The translations under genes were made by a program, and so were the position numbers. A DNA stretch of 64,000 nt, taken from Thalassotalea sp. 1_MG-2023. Its GTDB lineage: Bacteria > Pseudomonadota > Gammaproteobacteria > Enterobacterales > Alteromonadaceae. The DNA is taken from assembly GCF_030546745.1 (NCBI RefSeq), contig NZ_JAUOPD010000009.1:1-64000 (forward strand), given 5' to 3'. Positions within the stretch are counted from its first letter, which is position 1, and each line of letters opens with the position of its first letter. The notes beneath the pieces were generated by a model, which did not search any database, was not told the DNA's origin, and saw nothing but the letters and a program-made list of their open reading frames with translations. Shown here one piece after another: positions 56,819 to 64,000 of the stretch.

Positions 56819-58269
56819 GTAAATTTATGAAAAAAATATCAAATATCGCTAGCATTATTCCTGAAATGCGCCGTGTTAAATCAATCCACTTCGTTGGTAT
56901 TGGTGGTGCTGGTATGGGGGGGATTGCCGAGGTATTACTCAATGAAGGTTATCAAATTACCGGTTCAGATATCGGTGAAAATCTGGTCGTTAAACGCCTT
57001 GAAAATCTTGGTGCAAAAGTAACAATAGGCCACCAAGCAGACAATATTCTAGGTGCAAGCGTTATTGTTGTATCAACGGCCATAGATCAGGAAAACCCTG
57101 AACTCATTAAAGCAAGAGAGTTACGTATACCTATAGTAAGACGTGCTGAAATGCTAGCAGAATTAATGCGCTTTAGACATGGCGTTGCTATTGCTGGCAC
57201 ACATGGCAAAACGACAACGACTAGCTTAATAGCCAGTGTCTTTGCAGAAGCTGATCTAGATCCAACGTTTGTTATCGGCGGTTTATTAAATAGCGCAGGT
57301 ACCAATGCACGTTTAGGTTCGAGCCGTTATTTAATAGCCGAAGCTGACGAAAGCGATGCGTCGTTTTTACATTTACAGCCTATGGTTGCAGTGATCACTA
57401 ATATTGATGAAGATCACATGGAAACCTACCAAGGTGACTTTGAAAAGCTTAAAGATACCTACATTGAGTTTCTTCATAACTTACCTTTTTATGGGCTTGC
57501 CGTGGTATGTATTGATAACCCCGTAGTGCGTGAAATACTGCCAAGAATTGGTCGTCAGGTGATCACTTATGGTTTTTCTGATGATGCAGATGTTGTGGCG
57601 ACTAATTACCAACAAAGTGGTGGCGTTAGTTATTTCTGTGTAGAACGCCAAGGCTTGCCTAACCTTGACTTGAGCGTTAATTTGCCTGGTCAGCACAATG
57701 TGTTAAATGCGTTAGCGAGTATTGCGGTAGCAACCGATGAAGGTGTTGCTGATCAAGCGATTGAAAATGCTCTCTCAAACTTTGCAGGCATTGGACGAAG
57801 ATTTGAACAACTGGCTGACTTATCAACTGATAAAGGGCATATGGTGTTGGTGGATGATTACGGTCATCACCCACGTGAAGTTGCCGCAACGATCAAAGCG
57901 ATGCGTAATGGTTGGCCAGACAAACGCTTAGTGATGATTTTTCAACCGCACCGATATTCTCGAACACGAGATTTATATGAAGACTTCACTGAAGTGTTGT
58001 CTGAAGTCGATAGCTTATTTTTGCTTGATGTTTATGCCGCTGGTGAAGTACCTGTAGCAGGTGCAGATAGCAAAAGTTTAGCTAGAAGCATAAGGCAACG
58101 AGGCCAAGTAGAGCCCATTTACGTAAGCGATTTAAAGAAACTCCCTGAGCTACTGGCCAGTCATCTCGTTGATGGTGACATGGTGATCACTCAAGGTGCC
58201 GGTAATATTGGTGCGCTTGCGCGTTCATTAGCGAATGATGCGATATTAGGAGGCAGCGATGAAAGCTAA
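56815..58269 (+). CDS. murC: UDP-MurNAc:L-Ala ligase MurC
   Basis: A 484-residue Mur ligase. [20 protein letters not shown] is the UDP-sugar-binding start, [16 protein letters not shown] the ATP loop, [20 protein letters not shown] and [18 protein letters not shown] further blocks. It adds the first residue, L-alanine. The frame opens at 56794, but ATG 56815 overlaps the murG stop as ATGA and is preferred; a second ATG 56827 is also possible. Its end overlaps ddl by 11 bases. Confidence 0.95.
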   Translation: MSKFMKKISNIASIIPEMRRVKSIHFVGIGGAGMGGIAEVLLNEGYQITGSDIGENLVVKRLENLGAKVTIGHQADNILGASVIVVSTAIDQENPELIKARELRIPIVRRAEMLAELMRFRHGVAIAGTHGKTTTTSLIASVFAEADLDPTFVIGGLLNSAGTNARLGSSRYLIAEADESDASFLHLQPMVAVITNIDEDHMETYQGDFEKLKDTYIEFLHNLPFYGLAVVCIDNPVVREILPRIGRQVITYGFSDDADVVATNYQQSGGVSYFCVERQGLPNLDLSVNLPGQHNVLNALASIAVATDEGVADQAIENALSNFAGIGRRFEQLADLSTDKGHMVLVDDYGHHPREVAATIKAMRNGWPDKRLVMIFQPHRYSRTRDLYEDFTEVLSEVDSLFLLDVYAAGEVPVAGADSKSLARSIRQRGQVEPIYVSDLKKLPELLASHLVDGDMVITQGAGNIGALARSLANDAILGGSDES

Positions 58270-59191
58270 CCTTCATATTGCGGTATTATTTGGCGGTGAT
58301 TCGGCAGAGCGAGAAGTGTCATTACGATCAGGACAGGCGGTAGCAAACGGCTTAACCGAAGCCGGTTTTAAAGTCACGTTAATTGATACTAAAGATTATT
58401 GCTTGTCTGATTTAGCAAAGGCCGATGTTGATCACGTGTTTATTGCTTTGCATGGTCGAGGCGGTGAAGACGGTAGTGTGCAAGGTGCCTTAGAGTACAT
58501 GAATATTTCATATACCGGCTCTGGTGTACTTGGTTCAGCCCTTGCGATGGATAAAATACGCTCTAAACAAGTGATGCAATCGGCGGAAATTCCAACCGCT
58601 GCATTTGAGATAGTACATAAAGATAGCTTTAACAGTGCTCAGTCTGAGACGATCCTGAGAAAACTGGGCAATAAAGTGATGGTTAAACCGGCGCATGAAG
58701 GCTCTAGTATTGGTATGTCGGTAGCTGAAAGTGCCACTGAATTAACTCATAGCCTTGAAACCGCCTTTCAATATGATGATGAAGTATTAGTAGAAGCATG
58801 GATTTCAGGGCCTGAATACACTGTTGCAATTCTTGGTAATAACGCATTGCCAGCCATTCATATGGAAACGCCAAATACCTTTTATGATTACCAGGCGAAA
58901 TATCAATCAAGCACAACACTTTATCACTGCCCTAGTGGTTTATCTGATGATGATGAAAAAGTGCTAAGTAACATTGCATTGAAAGCATTTAAATCTACAG
59001 GTGCTAAAGATTGGGGCCGTGTTGATGTTATGCGTGATGATAAGAACCAATGGCAGGTATTAGAAGTAAATACGGTACCAGGAATGACAGAAACATCTTT
59101 AGTGCCGAAAGCGGCGAAAGTTTATGGGTTATCGTTTGTTGAACTGGTAACCAATATTGTTGAATTAAGCATAGAAAATAAAGGCAAATAA
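58259..59191 (+). CDS. ddl: D-alanine-D-alanine ligase
   Basis: A 310-residue ATP-grasp enzyme of DdlB type. [18 protein letters not shown] is the N-terminal signature, [20 protein letters not shown] follows, [18 protein letters not shown] is in the ATP-grasp region and [20 protein letters not shown] supplies metal-binding Asn/Glu. It joins two D-alanines for MurF. AGGAGGC precedes the ATG, which lies inside the murC end. Confidence 0.95.
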   Translation: MKANLHIAVLFGGDSAEREVSLRSGQAVANGLTEAGFKVTLIDTKDYCLSDLAKADVDHVFIALHGRGGEDGSVQGALEYMNISYTGSGVLGSALAMDKIRSKQVMQSAEIPTAAFEIVHKDSFNSAQSETILRKLGNKVMVKPAHEGSSIGMSVAESATELTHSLETAFQYDDEVLVEAWISGPEYTVAILGNNALPAIHMETPNTFYDYQAKYQSSTTLYHCPSGLSDDDEKVLSNIALKAFKSTGAKDWGRVDVMRDDKNQWQVLEVNTVPGMTETSLVPKAAKVYGLSFVELVTNIVELSIENKGK

Positions 59192-59196
59192 GCACA

Positions 59197-59976
59197 GTGG
59201 CAACTAAGCAGAAAAAAGCAACTTCGCAAAGCAACAAAGCAGAGCAACTTCATTGGGGTTTTTGGTTTGGTGTTGGCTTTTTTGTGTTGGTTATTTTATC
59301 GCTTTGTTATATGGGATGGTTGATGTCAGAGCGCTTATCTGCGCAAGAATCTACGCCGGTAACTTCTGTGGAAATCATGGGTGAAATGCCATATACCACT
59401 CGATTAGATATCGAAAAGGCTATCGAAACGATAAATTTAGGTAACTTTTTTAACGTTGATGTGAATAAGGTACAACAGCATGTTGCTGATTTACCGTGGG
59501 TGTACTCTGTTTCTGTGCGAAAGCAATGGCCAAATGAATTGAAAATTTATGTAGTAGATCAAAAGCCCGTTGCATTTTGGAATGGTGATTTTTTAATTAA
59601 TACACAAGGTGTTGCATTTCAGGCAGATACTTCAAGGGTTGTTAAACATTTACCTGCATTTTACGGCCCAGAAGGTAGTGAACAAACCGCGTTAGAAAAC
59701 TACACAAATTTGAGTGAGATTTTGGCATTTGGTGAACTGGGCATTGATGAATTAATGCTTTCAGAGCGATATTCATGGCAGCTCACACTAAATGATGGCG
59801 TATCGCTAAATTTAGGTCGAGAAAATAGAGTACAACGAATACAGCGATTTATCGATGTATATCCACAAATTAAAAAAAATGCTGAACAAAAGCAACAAGT
59901 AGATTATGTGGATTTACGTTATGACACCGGCCTTTCAGTAGGTTGGAAACCTTTAACAGAGAAAGAAAGAGTTTAA
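59197..59976 (+). CDS. ftsQ: Cell division protein FtsQ
   Basis: A 259-residue bitopic protein. Short basic N-terminus, membrane helix (about 28-48, FWFGVGFFVLVILSLCYMGW), a POTRA domain (about 58-130: VEIMGEMPYTTRLDIEKAIE, VADLPWVYSVSVRKQWPNEL), then the beta domain with INTQGVAF. It is part of FtsQLB. GTG start at 59197, five bases after ddl; the ATG-less start is supported by context only. Ends six bases before ftsA. Confidence 0.94.
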   Translation: MATKQKKATSQSNKAEQLHWGFWFGVGFFVLVILSLCYMGWLMSERLSAQESTPVTSVEIMGEMPYTTRLDIEKAIETINLGNFFNVDVNKVQQHVADLPWVYSVSVRKQWPNELKIYVVDQKPVAFWNGDFLINTQGVAFQADTSRVVKHLPAFYGPEGSEQTALENYTNLSEILAFGELGIDELMLSERYSWQLTLNDGVSLNLGRENRVQRIQRFIDVYPQIKKNAEQKQQVDYVDLRYDTGLSVGWKPLTEKERV

Positions 59977-59981
59977 CTTAG

Positions 59982-61217
59982 ATGGCAAAAGTTAATGACA
60001 GAAATTTAGTAGTAGGCTTGGATATTGGTACATCCAAAATCTCTGTTGCTGTGGGCGAAATTACTTTAGATAACCAACTTAGCATCGTTGGTGTTGGGAG
60101 TCAGCCGGCGAGAGGAATGGATAAAGGCGGCGTAAACGATTTAAACCTCGTGATCCAATCTATACAACGCGCAATTAATGAAGCGGAATTGATGGCTGAT
60201 TGTCATATTACCTCTGTGTACTTAGGTATTTCAGGTAAGCACATTAGTTGTCAAAACGAAAACGGCATGGTGCCAATTAACGATCAAGAAGTGACGCAAG
60301 AAGACGTTGATAACGTGATCCATACCGCACGTTCAGTACCGCTTTCAGCAGAAAGACGTATGTTGCATGTGTTGCCACAAGAATACTCGATTGATTGCCA
60401 AGACGGTATAAAAAGTCCAATAGGTATGTCTGGTGTACGTATGGAAGCAAAAGTACATATCGTAACGTGCGCTAATGATATGGCAAAAAATATTGTGAAA
60501 TGTGTTGAGCGTTGTGACGTAAAAGCGGATCAATTAATTTTTTCAGCCTTAGCTTCAAGTTATGGCGTGATCACTGATGATGAAAAAGAGCTGGGTATCT
60601 GTGTAGTAGATATTGGTGCAGGTACCATGGATATTGCTGTATTTACTGGTGGTGCTTTGCGTCATACCGCGGTTATACCTGTTGCTGGAAATCAAGTAAC
60701 CAGTGATATTGCTAAGATATTTAGAACACCGTTAAGCCATGCGGAAGATATAAAAGTGCAGTATGCCTGTGCACTACGCCAAATGGTGAGTATGGAAGAA
60801 AATATTGAAGTTCCGAGTGTCGGCGGTAGACCTGCGCGCTCTATGTCTCGTCATACATTGGCTGAAGTTGTTGAACCTCGATATCACGAATTATTCGAGC
60901 TTATCCAAGAAGAGTTACGCCAATGTGGTTTAGAAGACCAAATAGCAGCGGGTTATGTGTTAACCGGTGGTACCGCAAAAATGGAAGGCGTTGTTGAATT
61001 TGCAGAAGAAGTTTTTCAAATGCCAGTTCGTGTTGCAGCCCCTCAACGCATAGCGGGTTTAAAAGAGTACGTTAATGATCCTACCTACGCGACAGTGGTA
61101 GGACTATTGCAATATGGCATGCAAGCGAACGAACAAAGTCAAAGTGAAGAAAAATCAACAGAGGGTGTCACCAGCATTGGCACGAGAATTCTGGCTTGGT
61201 TTAAAGGTGAATTTTAA
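59982..61217 (+). CDS. ftsA: Cell division protein FtsA
   Basis: A 411-residue actin-like ATPase. LVVGLDIGTSKISVAVGEI is the phosphate-1 motif, an SHS2-type 1C domain follows (about 85-165), CVVDIGAGTMDIAVFTGGAL phosphate-2 and YVLTGGTAKMEGVVEFAEEV the adenosine motif. The last residues (TRILAWFKGEF) form the amphipathic membrane-targeting helix. It anchors FtsZ to the membrane. Confidence 0.96.
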   Translation: MAKVNDRNLVVGLDIGTSKISVAVGEITLDNQLSIVGVGSQPARGMDKGGVNDLNLVIQSIQRAINEAELMADCHITSVYLGISGKHISCQNENGMVPINDQEVTQEDVDNVIHTARSVPLSAERRMLHVLPQEYSIDCQDGIKSPIGMSGVRMEAKVHIVTCANDMAKNIVKCVERCDVKADQLIFSALASSYGVITDDEKELGICVVDIGAGTMDIAVFTGGALRHTAVIPVAGNQVTSDIAKIFRTPLSHAEDIKVQYACALRQMVSMEENIEVPSVGGRPARSMSRHTLAEVVEPRYHELFELIQEELRQCGLEDQIAAGYVLTGGTAKMEGVVEFAEEVFQMPVRVAAPQRIAGLKEYVNDPTYATVVGLLQYGMQANEQSQSEEKSTEGVTSIGTRILAWFKGEF

Positions 61218-61220
61218 AAG

Positions 61221-61246
61221 GGGTGACATTGTTACCCTGTTATTTT
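61221..61246 (+). promoter_or_regulatory. Hairpin with T-rich tail between ftsA and ftsZ
   Basis: GGGTGAC (61221-61227), loop ATT, GTTACCC (61231-61237) pair with one G-T wobble; TGTTATTTTT follows. It lies 3 bases after the ftsA stop and about 55 bases before ftsZ. It could be a partial terminator or processing point that sets FtsA/FtsZ ratio. Confidence 0.5.
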
Positions 61247-61291
61247 TAAAAGTTTTGGTGGAACAAAACATAACAATCGGAGAGAGATAAA

Positions 61292-62461
61292 ATGTTTGAA
61301 TTAATGGAAGATCATAACGAAGAAGCTGTAATAAAAGTTATTGGTGTTGGCGGCGGTGGCGGTAACGCCGTAGAACATATGGTTTGCCAAACCATTGAAG
61401 GTGTTGAATTTATTACGGCAAATACAGACTCACAGGCTTTACGTAACTCATCAGCGAATGTAACGCTACAAATAGGCGGTGATGTCACAAAAGGTTTAGG
61501 TGCTGGAGCTAACCCAGAAATTGGGCGTCGAAGCGCAGAAGAAGACCGCGAAACCATCAAAGAAACCATACAAGGTGCGGACATGATTTTCATTGCTGCT
61601 GGTATGGGCGGTGGTACTGGAACTGGCGCGGCACCAGTTGTTGCAGAAGTTGCTAAAGAATTGGGTATTTTAACAGTTGCTGTAGTGACTAAGCCTTTCC
61701 CATTTGAAGGTAAAAAGCGTATGAACTACGCAGATCAAGGGATTGAGTTTTTAGCACAAAACGTAGACTCGTTAATTACTATTCCAAATGAAAAGTTATT
61801 AAAAGTGTTAGGTCCTGGTACGTCATTATTAGATGCATTTAAAGCTGCTAATAACGTATTGCTAGGTGCTGTTCAAGGAATTGCGGAACTTATTACCCGT
61901 CCTGGACTCATAAACGTAGATTTTGCCGATGTTCGTACGGTAATGTCTGAAATGGGCACAGCAATGATGGGTTCAGGAATTGCATCAGGTGAAGACAGAG
62001 CAGAAGAAGCAGCAGAAGCTGCGATTTCTAGCCCATTGCTTGAAGATGTTGATTTAGCCGGTGCACGCGGCATTTTAGTTAATATTACTGCTGGCATGGA
62101 CATTTCTATTGATGAATTTGAAACAGTCGGTAATGCAGTGAAAGCTTTTGCTTCTGAAAATGCAACGGTTGTTGTTGGTGCGGTAATCGATCCTGAAATG
62201 ACTGATGAATTAAGAGTAACTGTTGTTGCAACAGGTATTGGTGCAGAGCGTAAGCCTGATATCACGTTAGTGAACCCGACGCCAGCAGTTGAACCTATTG
62301 CGGTTGGCCAAGAATTTACTTCGACACCACAACCAGAAGTAAATACGCAATCAGCAGCAATGCCAGAAGCAAATGCTCAGGCACAAACACAAAAAGTGAC
62401 AGCGGCAGCGATTGATGATTACTTAGATATTCCAGCGTTTTTGAGAAAACAAGCTGACTAA
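61292..62461 (+). CDS. ftsZ: Cell division protein FtsZ
   Basis: A 389-residue tubulin-like GTPase. [16 protein letters not shown] is the N-terminal nucleotide loop, [20 protein letters not shown] the tubulin signature with GGGTGTG, and [20 protein letters not shown] the T7 loop with the catalytic acid. A flexible linker (about 325-375, Gln/Ala/Pro-rich) precedes the conserved C-terminal [13 protein letters not shown] that binds FtsA and ZipA. CGGAGAGAG precedes the ATG. Confidence 0.98.
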   Translation: MFELMEDHNEEAVIKVIGVGGGGGNAVEHMVCQTIEGVEFITANTDSQALRNSSANVTLQIGGDVTKGLGAGANPEIGRRSAEEDRETIKETIQGADMIFIAAGMGGGTGTGAAPVVAEVAKELGILTVAVVTKPFPFEGKKRMNYADQGIEFLAQNVDSLITIPNEKLLKVLGPGTSLLDAFKAANNVLLGAVQGIAELITRPGLINVDFADVRTVMSEMGTAMMGSGIASGEDRAEEAAEAAISSPLLEDVDLAGARGILVNITAGMDISIDEFETVGNAVKAFASENATVVVGAVIDPEMTDELRVTVVATGIGAERKPDITLVNPTPAVEPIAVGQEFTSTPQPEVNTQSAAMPEANAQAQTQKVTAAAIDDYLDIPAFLRKQAD

Positions 62462-62517
62462 GAATATATTTAATCCGATATAAATACGCTGATAACGCGT
62501 AGGTATTTTGCTAAATT

Positions 62518-62546
62518 TTGATTTTGTTAAGCATTTTTGCTATATT
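62518..62546 (+). promoter_or_regulatory. Promoter of lpxC
   Basis: TTGATT (62518-62523) and TATATT (62541-62546) are separated by 17 bases, a good sigma-70 pattern, 62 bases before the lpxC start. It would let lpxC be expressed apart from the dcw operon, as known in E. coli. Confidence 0.7.
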
Positions 62547-62608
62547 ATGCCGCCGCTCGAAAGGTGGTGCCATATTTGGCAATTAATTAGAGCTTAAGAA
62601 GGCTACTT

Positions 62609-63526
62609 ATGATTAAACAACGTACATTAAAAACGAGTGTTTCAGCAGTAGGTGTTGGTTTACACAAAGGTAAAAAGGTGCAGCTCACTCTCCGTCCTGC
62701 GCCTGCAAATACAGGTATTGTATTTCGCCGTGTAGACTTAGAACCTGTTGTTGATATTAAAGCAACGCCAGAGGCTGTTGGTGAAACCACTATGTGTACT
62801 TGTTTAGTGAATGAACAAGGTGTGAAGATTTCCACCGTCGAGCACTTGTTAGCTGCTGTTGCAGGTATGGGAATTGACAATTTAATTATTGACGTTGATT
62901 CTCACGAAATTCCGATCATGGATGGTAGCTCCTTACCGTTTGTTTATCTGATTCAATCGGTAGGTATTGAAACATTAGAAACAGCAAAACGCTTTATCCG
63001 TATTAAACGTCCAATTAGAGTAGAAGAAGGCGATAAGTGGGCTGAGTTACGTCCACACGAAGGGTTTAAAATTGATTTTGCAATTGATTTTGAACACCCG
63101 ATTATTGCCAACACGGTTCAACAGAAAACGATGGACTTATCAACGTGCTCTTTTATAAAAGAAATTAGTCGAGCACGTACCTTTGGTTTTGTGCGTGATA
63201 TCGAGTTACTACGCTCACATAATCTTGCGTTAGGCGGCAGTCTAGAAAACGCGATTGTGCTAGACGATTTTCAAATGTTAAACAAAGATGATTTACGTTA
63301 TGACGATGAATTTGTTACACACAAAATTTTAGATGCCATTGGTGATTTATTTATGTGTGGTCATAATATGCTGGCTGAATTACGTGCATTTAAATCAGGA
63401 CACGGATTAAATAATTTATTATTAAGGGAAGTATTCAAGCATAAAGATGCTTGGGAATGGGTAACGTATGAAGACTCATCGGTTTCCCCGATAGAATTTC
63501 AAGAAGCGAGTGCAACGAGCTTCTAA
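62609..63526 (+). CDS. lpxC: UDP-3-O-acyl-GlcNAc deacetylase LpxC
   Basis: A 305-residue zinc enzyme, the same length as E. coli Lpx[21 protein letters not shown] start, His79 in [13 protein letters not shown], and [20 protein letters not shown] with the other zinc ligands (His and Asp). It performs the first committed step of lipid A synthesis, so the cell has a normal LPS pathway. AAGAAGG-like sequence precedes the ATG. A terminator follows. Confidence 0.97.
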   Translation: MIKQRTLKTSVSAVGVGLHKGKKVQLTLRPAPANTGIVFRRVDLEPVVDIKATPEAVGETTMCTCLVNEQGVKISTVEHLLAAVAGMGIDNLIIDVDSHEIPIMDGSSLPFVYLIQSVGIETLETAKRFIRIKRPIRVEEGDKWAELRPHEGFKIDFAIDFEHPIIANTVQQKTMDLSTCSFIKEISRARTFGFVRDIELLRSHNLALGGSLENAIVLDDFQMLNKDDLRYDDEFVTHKILDAIGDLFMCGHNMLAELRAFKSGHGLNNLLLREVFKHKDAWEWVTYEDSSVSPIEFQEASATSF

Positions 63527-63533
63527 TAAACAT

Positions 63534-63562
63534 AAAAAACCGAACCATTTGTTCGGTTTTTT
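63534..63562. terminator. Bidirectional terminator after lpxC
   Basis: AAAAAACCGAAC (63534-63545) and GTTCGGTTTTTT (63551-63562) form a 12-base stem with a five-base loop, 7 bases after the lpxC stop, and T/A tails on both strands. It can also end the convergent dciA transcript. Confidence 0.92.
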
Positions 63563-63591
63563 ATTTATTGTGGCAAAATACAGTTTTGGTA

Positions 63592-64000
63592 TTACCTATC
63601 AGCTAGTTTAGCTAAGTTAAGAATTTTTTGTTTAAGTGAGTCAGATGCGTGCTCAGCAACAGCTTCAAGTTGCTTAGCGGTATTTTTGGAAAGGTGTTTG
63701 CGTGGCTTTGAGTCAGCGCTTTCTTTTGCTATTTGATTTGCAAACGGGCGAACTTTAATTTCAATTTGATTGAACTGGCCTTGCGTTATTTCAGCGAGTT
63801 TACGACAAATGTTCATTCGCTCAAATTGTAATCGTTGAGACCACACTGCAGAAGAAACACCAATAACACAGGTGTTCTGATTAAAGTTACTGATGTGCCA
63901 CACTTGCTCTGGCAAGTCAGGACAAGACTGCCGGATGATGTCTTCAAGCTGTGATAAAAATTTGGTTTTTGTGGCAATTTGTGCCAAAGTGCCTGCTGAC
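63592..64000 (-). CDS. dciA: DUF721 family protein (DciA), 5' end outside window
   Basis: At least 131 residues seen. The body LAQIATKTKFLSQLEDIIRQ then VIGVSSAVWSQRLQFERMNI matches DUF721, now called DciA, a helicase-loader-like protein that works with DnaB in bacteria lacking DnaC. The first possible start in the window is a TTG at 63987, but the frame stays open to the edge and reads SAGT before it, which looks like coding sequence, so the true start is probably beyond position 64000. C-terminal half is Lys/Ala-rich and less conserved. Location next to lpxC (before secA) is usual in related Alteromonadales. Confidence 0.8.
   Translation of the reverse strand, partial: SAGTLAQIATKTKFLSQLEDIIRQSCPDLPEQVWHISNFNQNTCVIGVSSAVWSQRLQFERMNICRKLAEITQGQFNQIEIKVRPFANQIAKESADSKPRKHLSKNTAKQLEAVAEHASDSLKQKILNLAKLADR

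Noticed and set aside
63592-63987. SecM between lpxC and secA
   Set aside because: The gene is on the opposite strand and matches DUF721/DciA, not SecM; no arrest peptide motif is seen.

Overview
The window looks like a low-GC marine gammaproteobacterial chromosome, most likely Alteromonadales and probably Colwelliaceae (Thalassotalea/Colwellia-like). This placement is inferred from the E. coli-like order of the division and cell wall (dcw) cluster, MurE with the DNPR motif typical of meso-diaminopimelate enzymes, the MipA-DUF3019-response regulator-kinase block, a Trp-halogenase beside sugar genes, and general AT-richness. No rRNA, tRNA or CRISPR array was seen.

Positions 1-6262 read as the distal part of a chromosomal integron. 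Six related attC-like repeats (A-F, about 1176 to 5703) separate short unrelated genes. The cassettes carry a SHOCT membrane protein with a HEPN protein, an Mrr-like nuclease, an RDD membrane protein with an IS1182 transposase remnant, a small P-loop kinase, a reversed parDE toxin-antitoxin pair, a GNAT acetyltransferase and a small membrane protein. No integrase gene is present; if the array is intact it should lie left of position 1.

Positions 6496-23067 carry a lipoprotein metallophosphoesterase, an S9 peptidase, then a sugar locus: a flavin-dependent Trp-halogenase-like gene divergent from a YgjK-type GH63 glucosidase and an SSS symporter. A large hybrid histidine kinase, a MarR regulator and a chemoreceptor follow. 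Positions 23511-30321 (minus strand) hold a GH109-like protein, a nucleotidyltransferase and a sugar kinase that together suggest N-acetylhexosamine salvage, next to an OmpR-type two-component system with DUF3019 and MipA/OmpV genes.

Positions 30543-42851 contain a LysR regulator divergent from glutaryl-CoA dehydrogenase, a lipoprotein polysaccharide deacetylase, argR with an ARG box, a three-gene set of small membrane-tailed proteins including an XRE regulator with a dense TGTCA operator region, galM, a second GNAT gene, a periplasmic TonB_C protein, a YcxB-like protein, and a Fur-box-preceded ferric iron ABC transporter (fbpABC).

Positions 43031-44923 encode a fusion of an N-terminal class I SAM methyltransferase to a C-terminal HNH nuclease motif. 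It is the best candidate here for an undescribed activity, possibly defence or restriction. A 730-base non-coding stretch follows, ending in the mra promoter with three GTGG boxes at exact 10-base spacing.

Positions 45656-62461 are the complete dcw cluster (mraZ, rsmH, ftsL, ftsI, murE, murF, mraY, murD, ftsW, murG, murC, ddl, ftsQ, ftsA, ftsZ), then lpxC with its own promoter and a terminator, and a convergent dciA (DUF721) cut by the right edge. Most dcw genes overlap or nearly abut, consistent with one transcription unit for peptidoglycan precursor synthesis and division.
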